A DNA stretch of 64,000 nucleotides. Origin: an uncultured Rothia sp. (GTDB lineage: Bacteria > Actinomycetota > Actinomycetes > Actinomycetales > Micrococcaceae). Positions 51,239 through 57,803 of this stretch are shown piece by piece. The stretch's first letter is position 1, and each line of letters begins with the position of its first letter. Where the stretch lies: the NCBI GenBank assembly GCA_946221065.1, contig CAMIIO010000002.1:186001-250000 (forward strand). The letters run 5' to 3'. Under the pieces are notes generated by a model, which saw only the letters and a program-made list of their open reading frames with translations, was not told the origin of the DNA and searched no databases. A program made the translations under genes and the position numbers.

Positions 51239-51916
51239 CTATTTAAAGTCGCGCTTGGCAGGTACCTGCGCCACGGCTTCGACAATGTTTTCGGTGCCGT
51301 TAGAAAACGGAATAGCCTTGCCAATGGTGGAGTCATCCGCAATGCTTGCGCGGATTACTTCGGCAACAAGTTCGCGGGTGGTCTGCGAATCGTCCCCACT
51401 TGCCATGCCCACCGCGATACCCTCAAAGGGATCATCGACGAGCACGCCGGGTCCAAGAATAGTGAAGTCCAGCTCTGAATCGCGCAGGTAAGCATCCGCT
51501 ACCGCCTTAGCGGTTTCATAGGCGTAGAACCCTTCGGACTCGGGAACGCGGTGCCCGTTGCCCGAACCCATATAGGAGACCATGATGTACCGCTTGACTC
51601 CGGTATGCTCGGCAGCCTCAATGGTGCGGATGGCGGCATCCTGGTCAATACCGTAGGTACGAGAGGTATCTCCACCGCCGGCTCCGGCGCTCCATACGAG
51701 TACGTCGGTGTCGGTTTCTTTGAGCATGTTTTCAATATCCGTGGTGGAGGCGTGTTGAATATCTAGCACGACGGGGCTGGCTCCAGTTGCCTGAATATCC
51801 GCGGTTTGCTCGGGGTTACGGATCACGGCGTTGACGGTGTGCCCCGCCTCAACCAGCTTGGGTTCGGCGAGCAACGCGACTTTTCCGTGTCCGCCAATGA
51901 TTGTAATGATAGCCAT
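51239..51916 (-). CDS. NAD(P)-binding protein (atypical SDR, NmrA/YwnB-like)
   Basis: A 225-residue Rossmann-fold protein. The dinucleotide motif is G-G-H-G-K-V-A (about 8-14), variant G-G-x-G-x-V-x of the atypical short-chain dehydrogenase group. Later marks are V-V-L-D-I-Q-H-A, A-G-A-G-G-G-D, and Y-I-M-V-S-Y-M-G in place of the catalytic S-x-x-x-Y. Such proteins can be NAD(P)-sensing regulators or reductases; the substrate is unknown. A strong GAGGAGG precedes the ATG. The divergent spacer upstream (52040-52099) contains an operator-like palindrome that might control it and the HAD gene at 52161. Confidence 0.85.
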   Translation of the reverse strand: MAIITIIGGHGKVALLAEPKLVEAGHTVNAVIRNPEQTADIQATGASPVVLDIQHASTTDIENMLKETDTDVLVWSAGAGGGDTSRTYGIDQDAAIRTIEAAEHTGVKRYIMVSYMGSGNGHRVPESEGFYAYETAKAVADAYLRDSELDFTILGPGVLVDDPFEGIAVGMASGDDSQTTRELVAEVIRASIADDSTIGKAIPFSNGTENIVEAVAQVPAKRDFK

Positions 51917-52039
51917 GAAATCCTCCTCAGGTCTTTTCTCTCAGTACGTTCTCTTTAACTATCCTTACCGGCGGTTTTATTCCCTCGCAAGCCCCCGGGA
52001 ACTCCTGGGGCAAGATTGACGCCGCCTGGCAACATATTC

Positions 52040-52099
52040 GTACACCGTTAGGAAGGTTTGTACACCGCTAGGAGTGTACAAAGCGAGCTAACGGTGCAC
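52040..52099. promoter_or_regulatory. Nested palindromes in a divergent promoter
   Basis: The word GTACACCGYTAGGA occurs twice, 20 bases apart (52040 and 52060). TTTGTACA (52057-52064) and TGTACAAA (52075-52082) form a perfect inverted repeat with a 10-base spacer. GTACACCGTTAG (52040-52051) pairs with CTAACGGTGCAC (52088-52099) with one mismatch. It sits between divergent genes, suited to a shared operator. Confidence 0.55.
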
Positions 52100-52160
52100 A
52101 GAATCCCGTTGTTGGTAGATTGATTTAATGAGCCCGTAGCCCGCCCGAAAGGCACCCACC

Positions 52161-52859
52161 ATGAACACGCCAGCCACCCACCCAGTAAACCCGAACCAAA
52201 CTCTCGTAATTTTCGACTACGACGGCGTGCTCGTCGATACCGAAGTAATCGCCGTCGAACTGGACCGGCAAATCCTGAGCGAACACGGCTGGAACCTCAC
52301 TCGTGAACAGGTGATTGAAAAGTTCCTGGGTACACCCATGATTACCGTGCAACGCGAACTCGAACGATACCTCGGATACTCCCTCGGTGAAGACTGGATC
52401 GATACCCTCACCCACCGCTATCAGCGTGAATTTGACCAGCGACTCACCGCCGTCGCCGGTATTGAACACGCGCTCAATGCCATTGACAGTGCGGGCTTTC
52501 GTACCTGCGTGGCATCGAGTGGGTCATATCAAAAAATAGAACATTCACTCACCCTCTGCGAGCTCTACGAACGCTTCTCCGGCCGCATCTTCAGCGCCGA
52601 CGACGTCGCCCGCGGCAAACCCGCCCCGGACCTCTTTATCCACGCCGCAACACAGATGGGCTACTCCCCCAGCCACTGCGTCGTCGTCGAAGACAGCGCC
52701 CACGGCGTCACCGCAGCCCGCGCCGCCCACATGCCCGTGCTCGGCTACGCCGGCGGCGTCACCCCCGAACAACAACTAAAAAGCGCCGGGGCAACCACCT
52801 TCTACCGGATGGTGGAGCTCCCAGCGCTCATCAGCACAATATCTAGCACACAGGACTAA
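52161..52859 (+). CDS. HAD-superfamily phosphatase
   Basis: A 232-residue HAD subfamily I hydrolase. Motif I is F-D-Y-D-G-V-L-V-D-T-E (about 18-28), motif II V-A-S-S-G-S-Y, the Lys of G-K-P-A-P-D, and motif IV V-V-E-D-S-A-H-G-V. The cap and overall pattern resemble GS1-like/beta-phosphoglucomutase relatives; the substrate is unknown. AAAGG precedes the ATG. It is a distant paralogue of the enzyme at 23515. The stop is two bases from the convergent nitrilase gene, so any terminator lies within coding sequence. Confidence 0.88.
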   Translation: MNTPATHPVNPNQTLVIFDYDGVLVDTEVIAVELDRQILSEHGWNLTREQVIEKFLGTPMITVQRELERYLGYSLGEDWIDTLTHRYQREFDQRLTAVAGIEHALNAIDSAGFRTCVASSGSYQKIEHSLTLCELYERFSGRIFSADDVARGKPAPDLFIHAATQMGYSPSHCVVVEDSAHGVTAARAAHMPVLGYAGGVTPEQQLKSAGATTFYRMVELPALISTISSTQD

Positions 52860-52860
52860 A

Positions 52861-53676
52861 CTAATAGCCCAACTTGGCATTCTCAATCACAGGCAAAGAC
52901 TCCTTAGCCTTACGCACCTGACCAAGATCTAACTCAACAACTTCCAGCCCAGGAGCCTCACCCAGCTCGGCAATAGTCTTGCCAAACGGGCTCACCACCC
53001 GCGAACAGCCCACACCAAAAGGACCATCCACATCAGCCTCCGGATCCACCGCACGAGGGTACGCCTGATCAACCGCCACCACAAAGCAATTAGAATCTAG
53101 CGCACGCACACTCGTCAGAAGCTGCCACTGCTCCACCTTGCCCTCACCGGCAGCCCACGACGCCGGCACCACAATTACCTGCGCACCGGCGCGTGAAAGC
53201 TCGGCAAAAAGCTTAGGGAAGCGCACGTCATAACATAGAGCAAGCCCCACCTTGACGCCGTCAATCGTCGCTACCGTTACGTGATTGCCGGGCGAAACCC
53301 CATCAGATTCCTTAAAGCCCAAAGCGTCATAGAGGTGAATCTTGGTATATGTTTCCGTTCCCCCATCCGGGGCAACTACGGCAAGCTGATTCTTCACACG
53401 AGGAGCATCCGGGTCTGTTGAAGGCTCAGGAGAAAAGAACCCCGCAACCACCGTAATACCCACCTCACGCGCAACCTGCCGCACGCCCGCCTCCCACACG
53501 GGAAGCGCCGGCACGACGTCATCATACAAACGTCCACCAAACGCCACCATGGTTGCCTCCGGGAACACCACGCACGAAGCGCCCCGCCCCTTCGCCTGCT
53601 CCGCATACTCACGAACGGTCTGCAGATTCTGCTGCACATCCTTAGTAGCAAGAATCTGGGCTAAAGCAATCTTCAT
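52861..53676 (-). CDS. Carbon-nitrogen hydrolase (nitrilase superfamily)
   Basis: A 271-residue amidase-type enzyme. The Glu-Lys-Cys triad is visible: Glu in V-V-F-P-E-A-T-M, Lys in Y-T-K-I-H-L-Y-D, and Cys in L-A-L-C-Y-D-V-R-F-P. The setting L-C-Y-D-V-R-F-P and length are those of the Nit/omega-amidase-like branch, which repairs or hydrolyses deaminated or small amides; the exact substrate is not evident. AAGGAG precedes the ATG at 53676. The DsbA-like gene ends 34 bases upstream in the same direction. Confidence 0.9.
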   Translation of the reverse strand: MKIALAQILATKDVQQNLQTVREYAEQAKGRGASCVVFPEATMVAFGGRLYDDVVPALPVWEAGVRQVAREVGITVVAGFFSPEPSTDPDAPRVKNQLAVVAPDGGTETYTKIHLYDALGFKESDGVSPGNHVTVATIDGVKVGLALCYDVRFPKLFAELSRAGAQVIVVPASWAAGEGKVEQWQLLTSVRALDSNCFVVAVDQAYPRAVDPEADVDGPFGVGCSRVVSPFGKTIAELGEAPGLEVVELDLGQVRKAKESLPVIENAKLGY

Positions 53677-53710
53677 GCGGGTGCTCCTTCACAGGCAAAC
53701 CCCACACGGA

Positions 53711-54475
53711 CTAGTTGTTCTCCGCAGCCTTCTTAGCCTCGGAAACAATCTCATCCGCAGGAGTTGAGGACTCAACGTTTTCCAGCACCTTACCATTCAC
53801 AGCAACGGTAGGAGTGCCCTTCACGTCAATGTTTTCGCCGGACTTGTAATCAGTCTCCACCAGGTTCTTGGTCAGCTCAGAATTATAGTCCGTCTTGAAC
53901 TGATCCATATCCAGCTTAAGTTCCTCTGCGTACTTGGCAAAGAAATCGTTGTACACAGCGTCCGCGTTAGTTGCCTGCTTCCAGTCTTCCTGGTGCTTGA
54001 ACACTGCCTCCACCATTTCCGTGTGCTTGCCCTGGTTCTCGGCAGCCTGAACAGCGTGAGCCGCCGGAGCAGCATAATCGTGCATGGGAAGCGGGAAGTG
54101 CTTCACCGTCACGTTCATCTCGCCCTCAAGCTTCTTAGCCACATCGTTAAAAGTGGGGTCAATCTTGCCGCAATAAGGGCACTGATAGTCAGTGTACAAG
54201 GTTACTGTAGGAGCGTCCTTTACTACCTTGTTCAGGTGGTAACCATCTTCGGTGCGAGCTTCGCTCTTGAAGGCTTCCTTATCGTAGGAAATATCGTTTG
54301 CCTTCTCTTTAGCGTCCTGCGCAGCGTCTGAAGCTGCCGCAGAAACAGACGAGGCGGCGTCGGAAGCTGTATCCTTGGCGTCGTCGGCAGAGTTGCCGCA
54401 ACCTACCACGGCAAGAGCCAGGGCAGAAATAGTGCCTGCACTCAGCAACGCTTTACGAGTACGAGATGTGCTCAT
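53711..54475 (-). CDS. DsbA-family thiol-disulfide lipoprotein
   Basis: A 254-residue exported protein. The signal (M-S-T-S-R-T-R-K-A-L-L-S, hydrophobic core) ends in a lipobox-like V-V-G-C, then an Ala/Asp/Ser linker. The thioredoxin domain has the active site Y-Q-C-P-Y-C-G-K (C-P-Y-C) and a helical insertion. A cis-Pro (K-G-T-P-T-V-A-V-N-G) is near the end, so oxidoreductase activity outside the membrane is likely. The ATG at 54475 is preferred to a frame from 54538. A 12-base palindrome TCACCATGGTGA is 41 bases upstream (54516-54527) and may be a regulator site or chance. Confidence 0.9.
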   Translation of the reverse strand: MSTSRTRKALLSAGTISALALAVVGCGNSADDAKDTASDAASSVSAAASDAAQDAKEKANDISYDKEAFKSEARTEDGYHLNKVVKDAPTVTLYTDYQCPYCGKIDPTFNDVAKKLEGEMNVTVKHFPLPMHDYAAPAAHAVQAAENQGKHTEMVEAVFKHQEDWKQATNADAVYNDFFAKYAEELKLDMDQFKTDYNSELTKNLVETDYKSGENIDVKGTPTVAVNGKVLENVESSTPADEIVSEAKKAAENN

Positions 54476-54635
54476 CTTTGAGACTCCATTCAATAAATAG
54501 AAAATACAGGGGTTATCACCATGGTGACACAGGTACACTTAGCGATTTGTGCACGAGATGTCAATGCAAACCGCACAGGTGCTTATATGACGCGAATGTG
54601 AAGGAGCAAAATCTTTCGACGACGTCGCCAGAAAA

Positions 54636-54664
54636 TTGGCATAGCCCCCGCTCTATCTGATAAA
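54636..54664 (+). promoter_or_regulatory. Predicted promoter of tRNA-Thr
   Basis: TTGGCA (54636-54641), a 17-base spacer and GATAAA (54659-54664), placing a start about 35-40 bases before the tRNA. Matching by eye only. Confidence 0.5.
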
Positions 54665-54704
54665 GTGGCTTCCGTTCCGCGCTCTAAACTGAGTGTATGA
54701 ATGT

Positions 54705-54779
54705 GCCTCCATAGCTCAGGGGTAGAGCATTTCCCTCGTAAAGAAAAGGTCGTCGGTTCAAATCCGACTGGGGGCTCCA
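54705..54779 (+). tRNA. tRNA-Thr (anticodon CGT)
   Basis: A full cloverleaf: acceptor GCCTCCA with TGGGGGC, D-arm GCTC/GAGC, anticodon loop C-T-C-G-T-A-A, T-arm GTCGG/CCGAC around TTCAAAT, and an encoded CCA end at 54777-54779. The anticodon CGT reads ACG (Thr). The base pair next to the loop is a C/A mismatch. It stands alone, not in a tRNA cluster. Confidence 0.95.
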
Positions 54780-54944
54780 CATCAAGAATCCGTTACCGTG
54801 AATGTGCGGTGGCGGATTTTTTACACTCCAGGATCCACTCCTATCTCCATACCCCTCCCTCACCCCCACTCCTGCTACTCAACTTCCCACCCCGGCTTAC
54901 CCCTCGCGCAATCTATCCCTACCCCTCTCGCCCCTGTTCGAAAC

Positions 54945-55017
54945 GCGGTACCTACCGCAAAAAGTGTTTTATCGCGCAACAAATACGCGATAAAGTTCGT
55001 TTTGCGGTACGTACCGC
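54945..55017. repeat. Large nested palindrome
   Basis: Arms of 32 bases (54945-54976 and 54986-55017) match at 27 positions around a nine-base centre. Each arm carries the 14-base near-palindrome GCGGTACSTACCGC (the right copy perfect) and TTATCGCG. A third TTATCGCG is at 55094-55101. The 422-bp spacer from the tRNA to the GTG at 55202 holds no gene; these elements and the site at 55112 fill its second half. Confidence 0.7.
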
Positions 55018-55111
55018 AGGCGGGGTGGGGTAGGTCACAAAAAATAGGGGTAGCGGAAAGCCGGTCTCACTAGCCGAAACACAATATAAAGAATTATCGC
55101 GACACATTTTG

Positions 55112-55125
55112 TTACCAATTGGTAA
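55112..55125. promoter_or_regulatory. Palindrome before the small membrane protein
   Basis: TTACCAATTGGTAA is a perfect 14-base palindrome 76 bases before the GTG at 55202, placed as an operator could be. Confidence 0.45.
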
Positions 55126-55201
55126 TACTCTTTATTTTGCCTATATCAAACCGTTACACTTGAAGAACACTCGCAAAAATCGTTTCATCTGGAGGTTCTC
55201 C

Positions 55202-55441
55202 GTGCTACGGGAGCTCATTTTCCGCACATTCGCGTCCAACGGTCAATCATCTCGCAGTTTCATCGTGCTGATTAGCCTACTATTTATCCCATCCGCAGCC
55301 ATTTGGTTCTTCTACCGCTCACTTTTTCAGGCAGATGCCTCCATCGGTGGCATGGTAGCGCTTTCCGTCATGACGGCGTGGCTCTGGGCATACCTCATTG
55401 GTTTTGGCACCGAGGATCACCTCGTCGAAATCACCGAATAA
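55202..55441 (+). CDS. Small membrane protein (79 residues)
   Basis: A 79-residue protein from a GTG start at 55202, seven bases after GGAGG. The frame remains open back to 55109 but has no other good start. Two membrane helices are evident (about 20-38, I-V-L-I-S-L-L-F-I-P-S-A-A-I-W-F-F, and 48-68, I-G-G-M-V-A-L-S-V-M-T-A-W-L-W-A-Y), with a short acidic end. I do not recognise a family. Its leader is unusually rich in palindromes (54945-55125), which suggests tight control. The hairpin at 55461-55527 follows. Confidence 0.7.
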   Translation: MLRELIFRTFASNGQSSRSFIVLISLLFIPSAAIWFFYRSLFQADASIGGMVALSVMTAWLWAYLIGFGTEDHLVEITE

Positions 55442-55460
55442 CCCAGAAAAATAATAAGCC

Positions 55461-55527
55461 AGAAGTGACCATCCCGCGTTGCCACAACCGTCCTACGGCG
55501 GTCAAAACAAATGGGATAGTCACTTCT
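55461..55527. terminator. Hairpin between convergent genes
   Basis: Arms AGAAGTGACCATCCC and GGGATAGTCACTTCT (one mismatch) close a 37-base loop that itself has CCG/CGG pairing. It lies between the small membrane protein and the convergent CitE-like gene and can act in both directions. No T tract is present. Confidence 0.6.
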
Positions 55528-55550
55528 TGCTATACCTACCACCACGCAGT

Positions 55551-56402
55551 TTAGCTACGCCACAACCCGTATGTCTTTGCAAGCTCGGAGACTTTGCGAG
55601 CACGCGCTAAACGCGGCAAATACGATCCATCCTTAGGCACACTATTTCCACCAGATTCTTGCAGCATTTCGTGAGCCCAGGCAATCTCATCAGAGCTGGG
55701 AGCCAGTGCCATATTGATAGTTTCCGCCTGACGCGGGTCCAGCAGAATCTTTCCCGTCATACCGTGACTATTGGTTACGGAACATTCTTTCATCAAGTCA
55801 TTACCGTATTTACCGAGCGAAGGTCCATCAATAGGGCCGGGCAATTCGCCCACGCGGGAAGCAACCACCAATTGCGAGCGCGCATAGGCGAGCGCAAGTG
55901 GGTCTGCGGAAACGCCGGTATCACGGCGGTAGTCGCCCACGCCAAAAGCAAGGCGGAAGGTGCCTGGTGCCTTGGCTATATCCACGGCATTGACAATCCC
56001 CAGTGCCGATTCAATGAGCGCAATGACGGGCGTTCCGGCGGCGAGCATCATGGCAGTGCGGGTTACCTGATCGGGGTGTTCGGCAGTGGCAAGCATGACC
56101 CCACGCAATCCTTTGACGCCGGTGAGTGCTCGCACGTCTTTTTTCCAGTGGTCGGTGCCAGCAGTGTTGATACGTACCCACGCAATCACGGGTTCTTCAA
56201 GAAGCCGTACAACTTTCTCGCGGCAGGCGTCTTTTTGGTCTTCGGGGCAGCCGTCTTCGAGGTCAAGGATGACGGAGTCGGCTTCGGATTCTAGTGCGGC
56301 CGCGAGGGTTTCTTCATCAGCTGCGGCGGAGACGAGAAGCCAGGAGCGGGAGAGGCGTGCGGGGAGTTTTGCGGCGCGGTCGTTGCGGTGGAAGTGCGGC
56401 AT
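55551..56402 (-). CDS. CitE-like CoA ester lyase (HpcH/HpaI aldolase family)
   Basis: A 283-residue TIM-barrel lyase. It has V-I-L-D-L-E-D-G-C-P-E-D-Q-K, W-V-R-I-N-T-A-G-T (conserved Arg and Asn), L-I-E-S-A-L-G-I-V-N and F-G-V-G-D-Y-R-R-D-T, the pattern of stand-alone CitE-like enzymes. These act on citramalyl-CoA, malyl-CoA or similar, not necessarily on citryl-CoA; no citrate-lyase subunits are nearby. AAAGG precedes the ATG at 56402. A perfect inverted repeat sits 16-41 bases upstream (56418-56443), where a repressor would block initiation. Confidence 0.88.
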   Translation of the reverse strand: MPHFHRNDRAAKLPARLSRSWLLVSAAADEETLAAALESEADSVILDLEDGCPEDQKDACREKVVRLLEEPVIAWVRINTAGTDHWKKDVRALTGVKGLRGVMLATAEHPDQVTRTAMMLAAGTPVIALIESALGIVNAVDIAKAPGTFRLAFGVGDYRRDTGVSADPLALAYARSQLVVASRVGELPGPIDGPSLGKYGNDLMKECSVTNSHGMTGKILLDPRQAETINMALAPSSDEIAWAHEMLQESGGNSVPKDGSYLPRLARARKVSELAKTYGLWRS

Positions 56403-56417
56403 GGAAAACCTTTGACT

Positions 56418-56443
56418 CGTAAACTATTTTTTATTAGTTTACG
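56418..56443. promoter_or_regulatory. Operator-like inverted repeat upstream of the CitE-like gene
   Basis: CGTAAACTA (56418-56426) and TAGTTTACG (56435-56443) form a perfect nine-base repeat around an eight-base AT-rich spacer, 16 bases from the ATG at 56402. Its width fits a winged-helix repressor dimer (GntR, MarR or similar). No regulator gene is next to it except the DUF2316 gene. Confidence 0.55.
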
Positions 56444-56526
56444 CCGTGTTTATGTTTTTCGTCACGATAGATATATCTTGCACAATCCGCTTACCGGGCG
56501 CCCGCCCAGGGTGACCGCTCCCCTCA

Positions 56527-56579
56527 TTGCCGGCGTCGGGCTGGCGGGTATAATCTCAAAAAGATTAGTTATTCTTTTT
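56527..56579 (+). promoter_or_regulatory. Promoter and palindrome of the DUF2316 gene
   Basis: TTGCCG (56527-56532), a 16-base spacer and a perfect TATAAT (56549-56554), with the start near 56561. At that point AAAAAGA (56558-56564) and TCTTTTT (56573-56579) form an inverted repeat with an eight-base spacer, a possible autoregulatory site. Confidence 0.6.
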
Positions 56580-56594
56580 GTAAAGGTTGTTAGC

Positions 56595-56897
56595 ATGTCA
56601 CTCAATAAAGCCCAGCTTGAAGTTACCGCCCTCGAACTACAGCAAAATTTTGCCGAAAGCAACCTCACCTTAGATCAGCTCAGTGCGCTCACGGGGTTAC
56701 CGATCAAACGTTTAGAAAAAATTATGACCCTCAAAGGGCTTGGACTGGATCCCGTCGAAACCTGGATGGTACGTGATTATCTTGAGTCCGCCGTCAAACG
56801 CAATGGTGGAACTTTTACCCCGTTTACTTATCTCTCGGATGCTAACCGTTCCGCCGCCGAAGGTTGGTTCGGAATTAAGGACTACCGCGACCGCTAG
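56595..56897 (+). CDS. DUF2316 family protein
   Basis: A 100-residue cytoplasmic protein of the DUF2316 family; its start M-S-L-N-K-A-Q-L-E-V-T-A is typical. Residues about 20-50 (T-L-D-Q-L-S-A-L-T-G-L, then I-K-R-L-E-K-I-M) read like a helix-turn-helix, so it may bind DNA. There is no experimental function that I know. AAAGG lies upstream of the ATG at 56595; the frame open to 56388 is not used. It is divergent from the CitE-like gene and has its own clear promoter with a palindrome at the start site. Confidence 0.85.
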   Translation: MSLNKAQLEVTALELQQNFAESNLTLDQLSALTGLPIKRLEKIMTLKGLGLDPVETWMVRDYLESAVKRNGGTFTPFTYLSDANRSAAEGWFGIKDYRDR

Positions 56898-56906
56898 ATT
56901 TAAAGC

Positions 56907-56971
56907 AATGTACCGGTTTCGTTACATCCGCACGTCAAAAATACATGCCAGTGTAACGAAACCGGTACATT
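56907..56971. terminator. Long perfect hairpin between convergent genes
   Basis: A perfect 20-base stem (56907-56926 and 56952-56971) with a 25-base loop, nine bases after the DUF2316 stop and 64 bases before the alsD stop. It is likely to end transcription from both sides, though without T tracts. Confidence 0.7.
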
Positions 56972-57035
56972 AGGCTCTTATCCAGCCTACCCAGCTCTCA
57001 TAAAGTTCTCCCCGGCGCTCACGCCGAAAAACCCT

Positions 57036-57761
57036 TTACTTATGCGAGTGCTCCGCCTTATGCAGCTGCTCCTGCAAATCATCCGGAACCAGGTCTGCGC
57101 GCATGTACTCCTCAGTTAGCGGCAAACGCAGTTCCAAATCCGTACCAATACACAGCTCTGCAACACCGGACTTCAGCTCAAAGTCCACCACGTGTCCGCC
57201 CATGGTGCGTTCGTCATCAATAAAGTGAACGTGGCAACCCGGCACGGAAACCGTCGCCTGGAACTCGGGGGTGCGGAATCCAGCCATAACACCCTTGACG
57301 TGCTCAAACTTCAGCACGTCTTCGCCGTCAGTTGCCTCAACCAGCGAGGGATAGGGACGCTGCTGACGGACGACGGTGCGGGTAGTTACCCAGTTAAATT
57401 CACCGGTGATTCGCACCGCGTACATGTAGTTTGAGCTGGGTTCCATCTCGTCGATGATTTCTCCCACGCCCTTACGCAGCATTTCATCGCTCAGTTCCAT
57501 GCGCAGCGAGGGCACAAAGTTTGTTACCAGCGCATACGGGGTCTTGGAAGAAAGCGGCGGTTCGGTGATGGATCCGTCCCCGCGCATTTGGTAGCAGCGG
57601 CCGTCCACAATCACCATTTCGCCGTCAAGCTCGTTGAAGGTGCCAATGCCAAAGGAGCCATTACCCAGCAACTCTTGCAGGGTGAAGTCATCATCAAAGA
57701 CGCCGGAGGCGAGTGATGAGATGAGGCTGTGCTGGTAGATCTTATGTCGGGTGGGAATCAT
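57036..57761 (-). CDS. alsD: Alpha-acetolactate decarboxylase
   Basis: A 241-residue zinc enzyme that turns acetolactate into acetoin. The N-terminal Y-Q-H-S-L-I-S-S-L-A-S-G-V-F-D and G-N-G-S-F-G-I-G-T-F are diagnostic. The zinc ligands lie in G-C-H-V-H-F-I-D-D and M-G-G-H-V. The ATG at 57761 has AAAGGA seven bases upstream; an in-frame ATG at 57797 is not used. It follows alsS by 42 bases. A small CTTTC/GAAAG hairpin (57770-57784) covers part of the ribosome site. With AlsS it forms the neutral acetoin route from pyruvate. Confidence 0.95.
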   Translation of the reverse strand: MIPTRHKIYQHSLISSLASGVFDDDFTLQELLGNGSFGIGTFNELDGEMVIVDGRCYQMRGDGSITEPPLSSKTPYALVTNFVPSLRMELSDEMLRKGVGEIIDEMEPSSNYMYAVRITGEFNWVTTRTVVRQQRPYPSLVEATDGEDVLKFEHVKGVMAGFRTPEFQATVSVPGCHVHFIDDERTMGGHVVDFELKSGVAELCIGTDLELRLPLTEEYMRADLVPDDLQEQLHKAEHSHK

Positions 57762-57803
57762 TGAATATCCTTTCGGAGAGAAAGCTTGCTGAGCCACTGA
57801 GTC

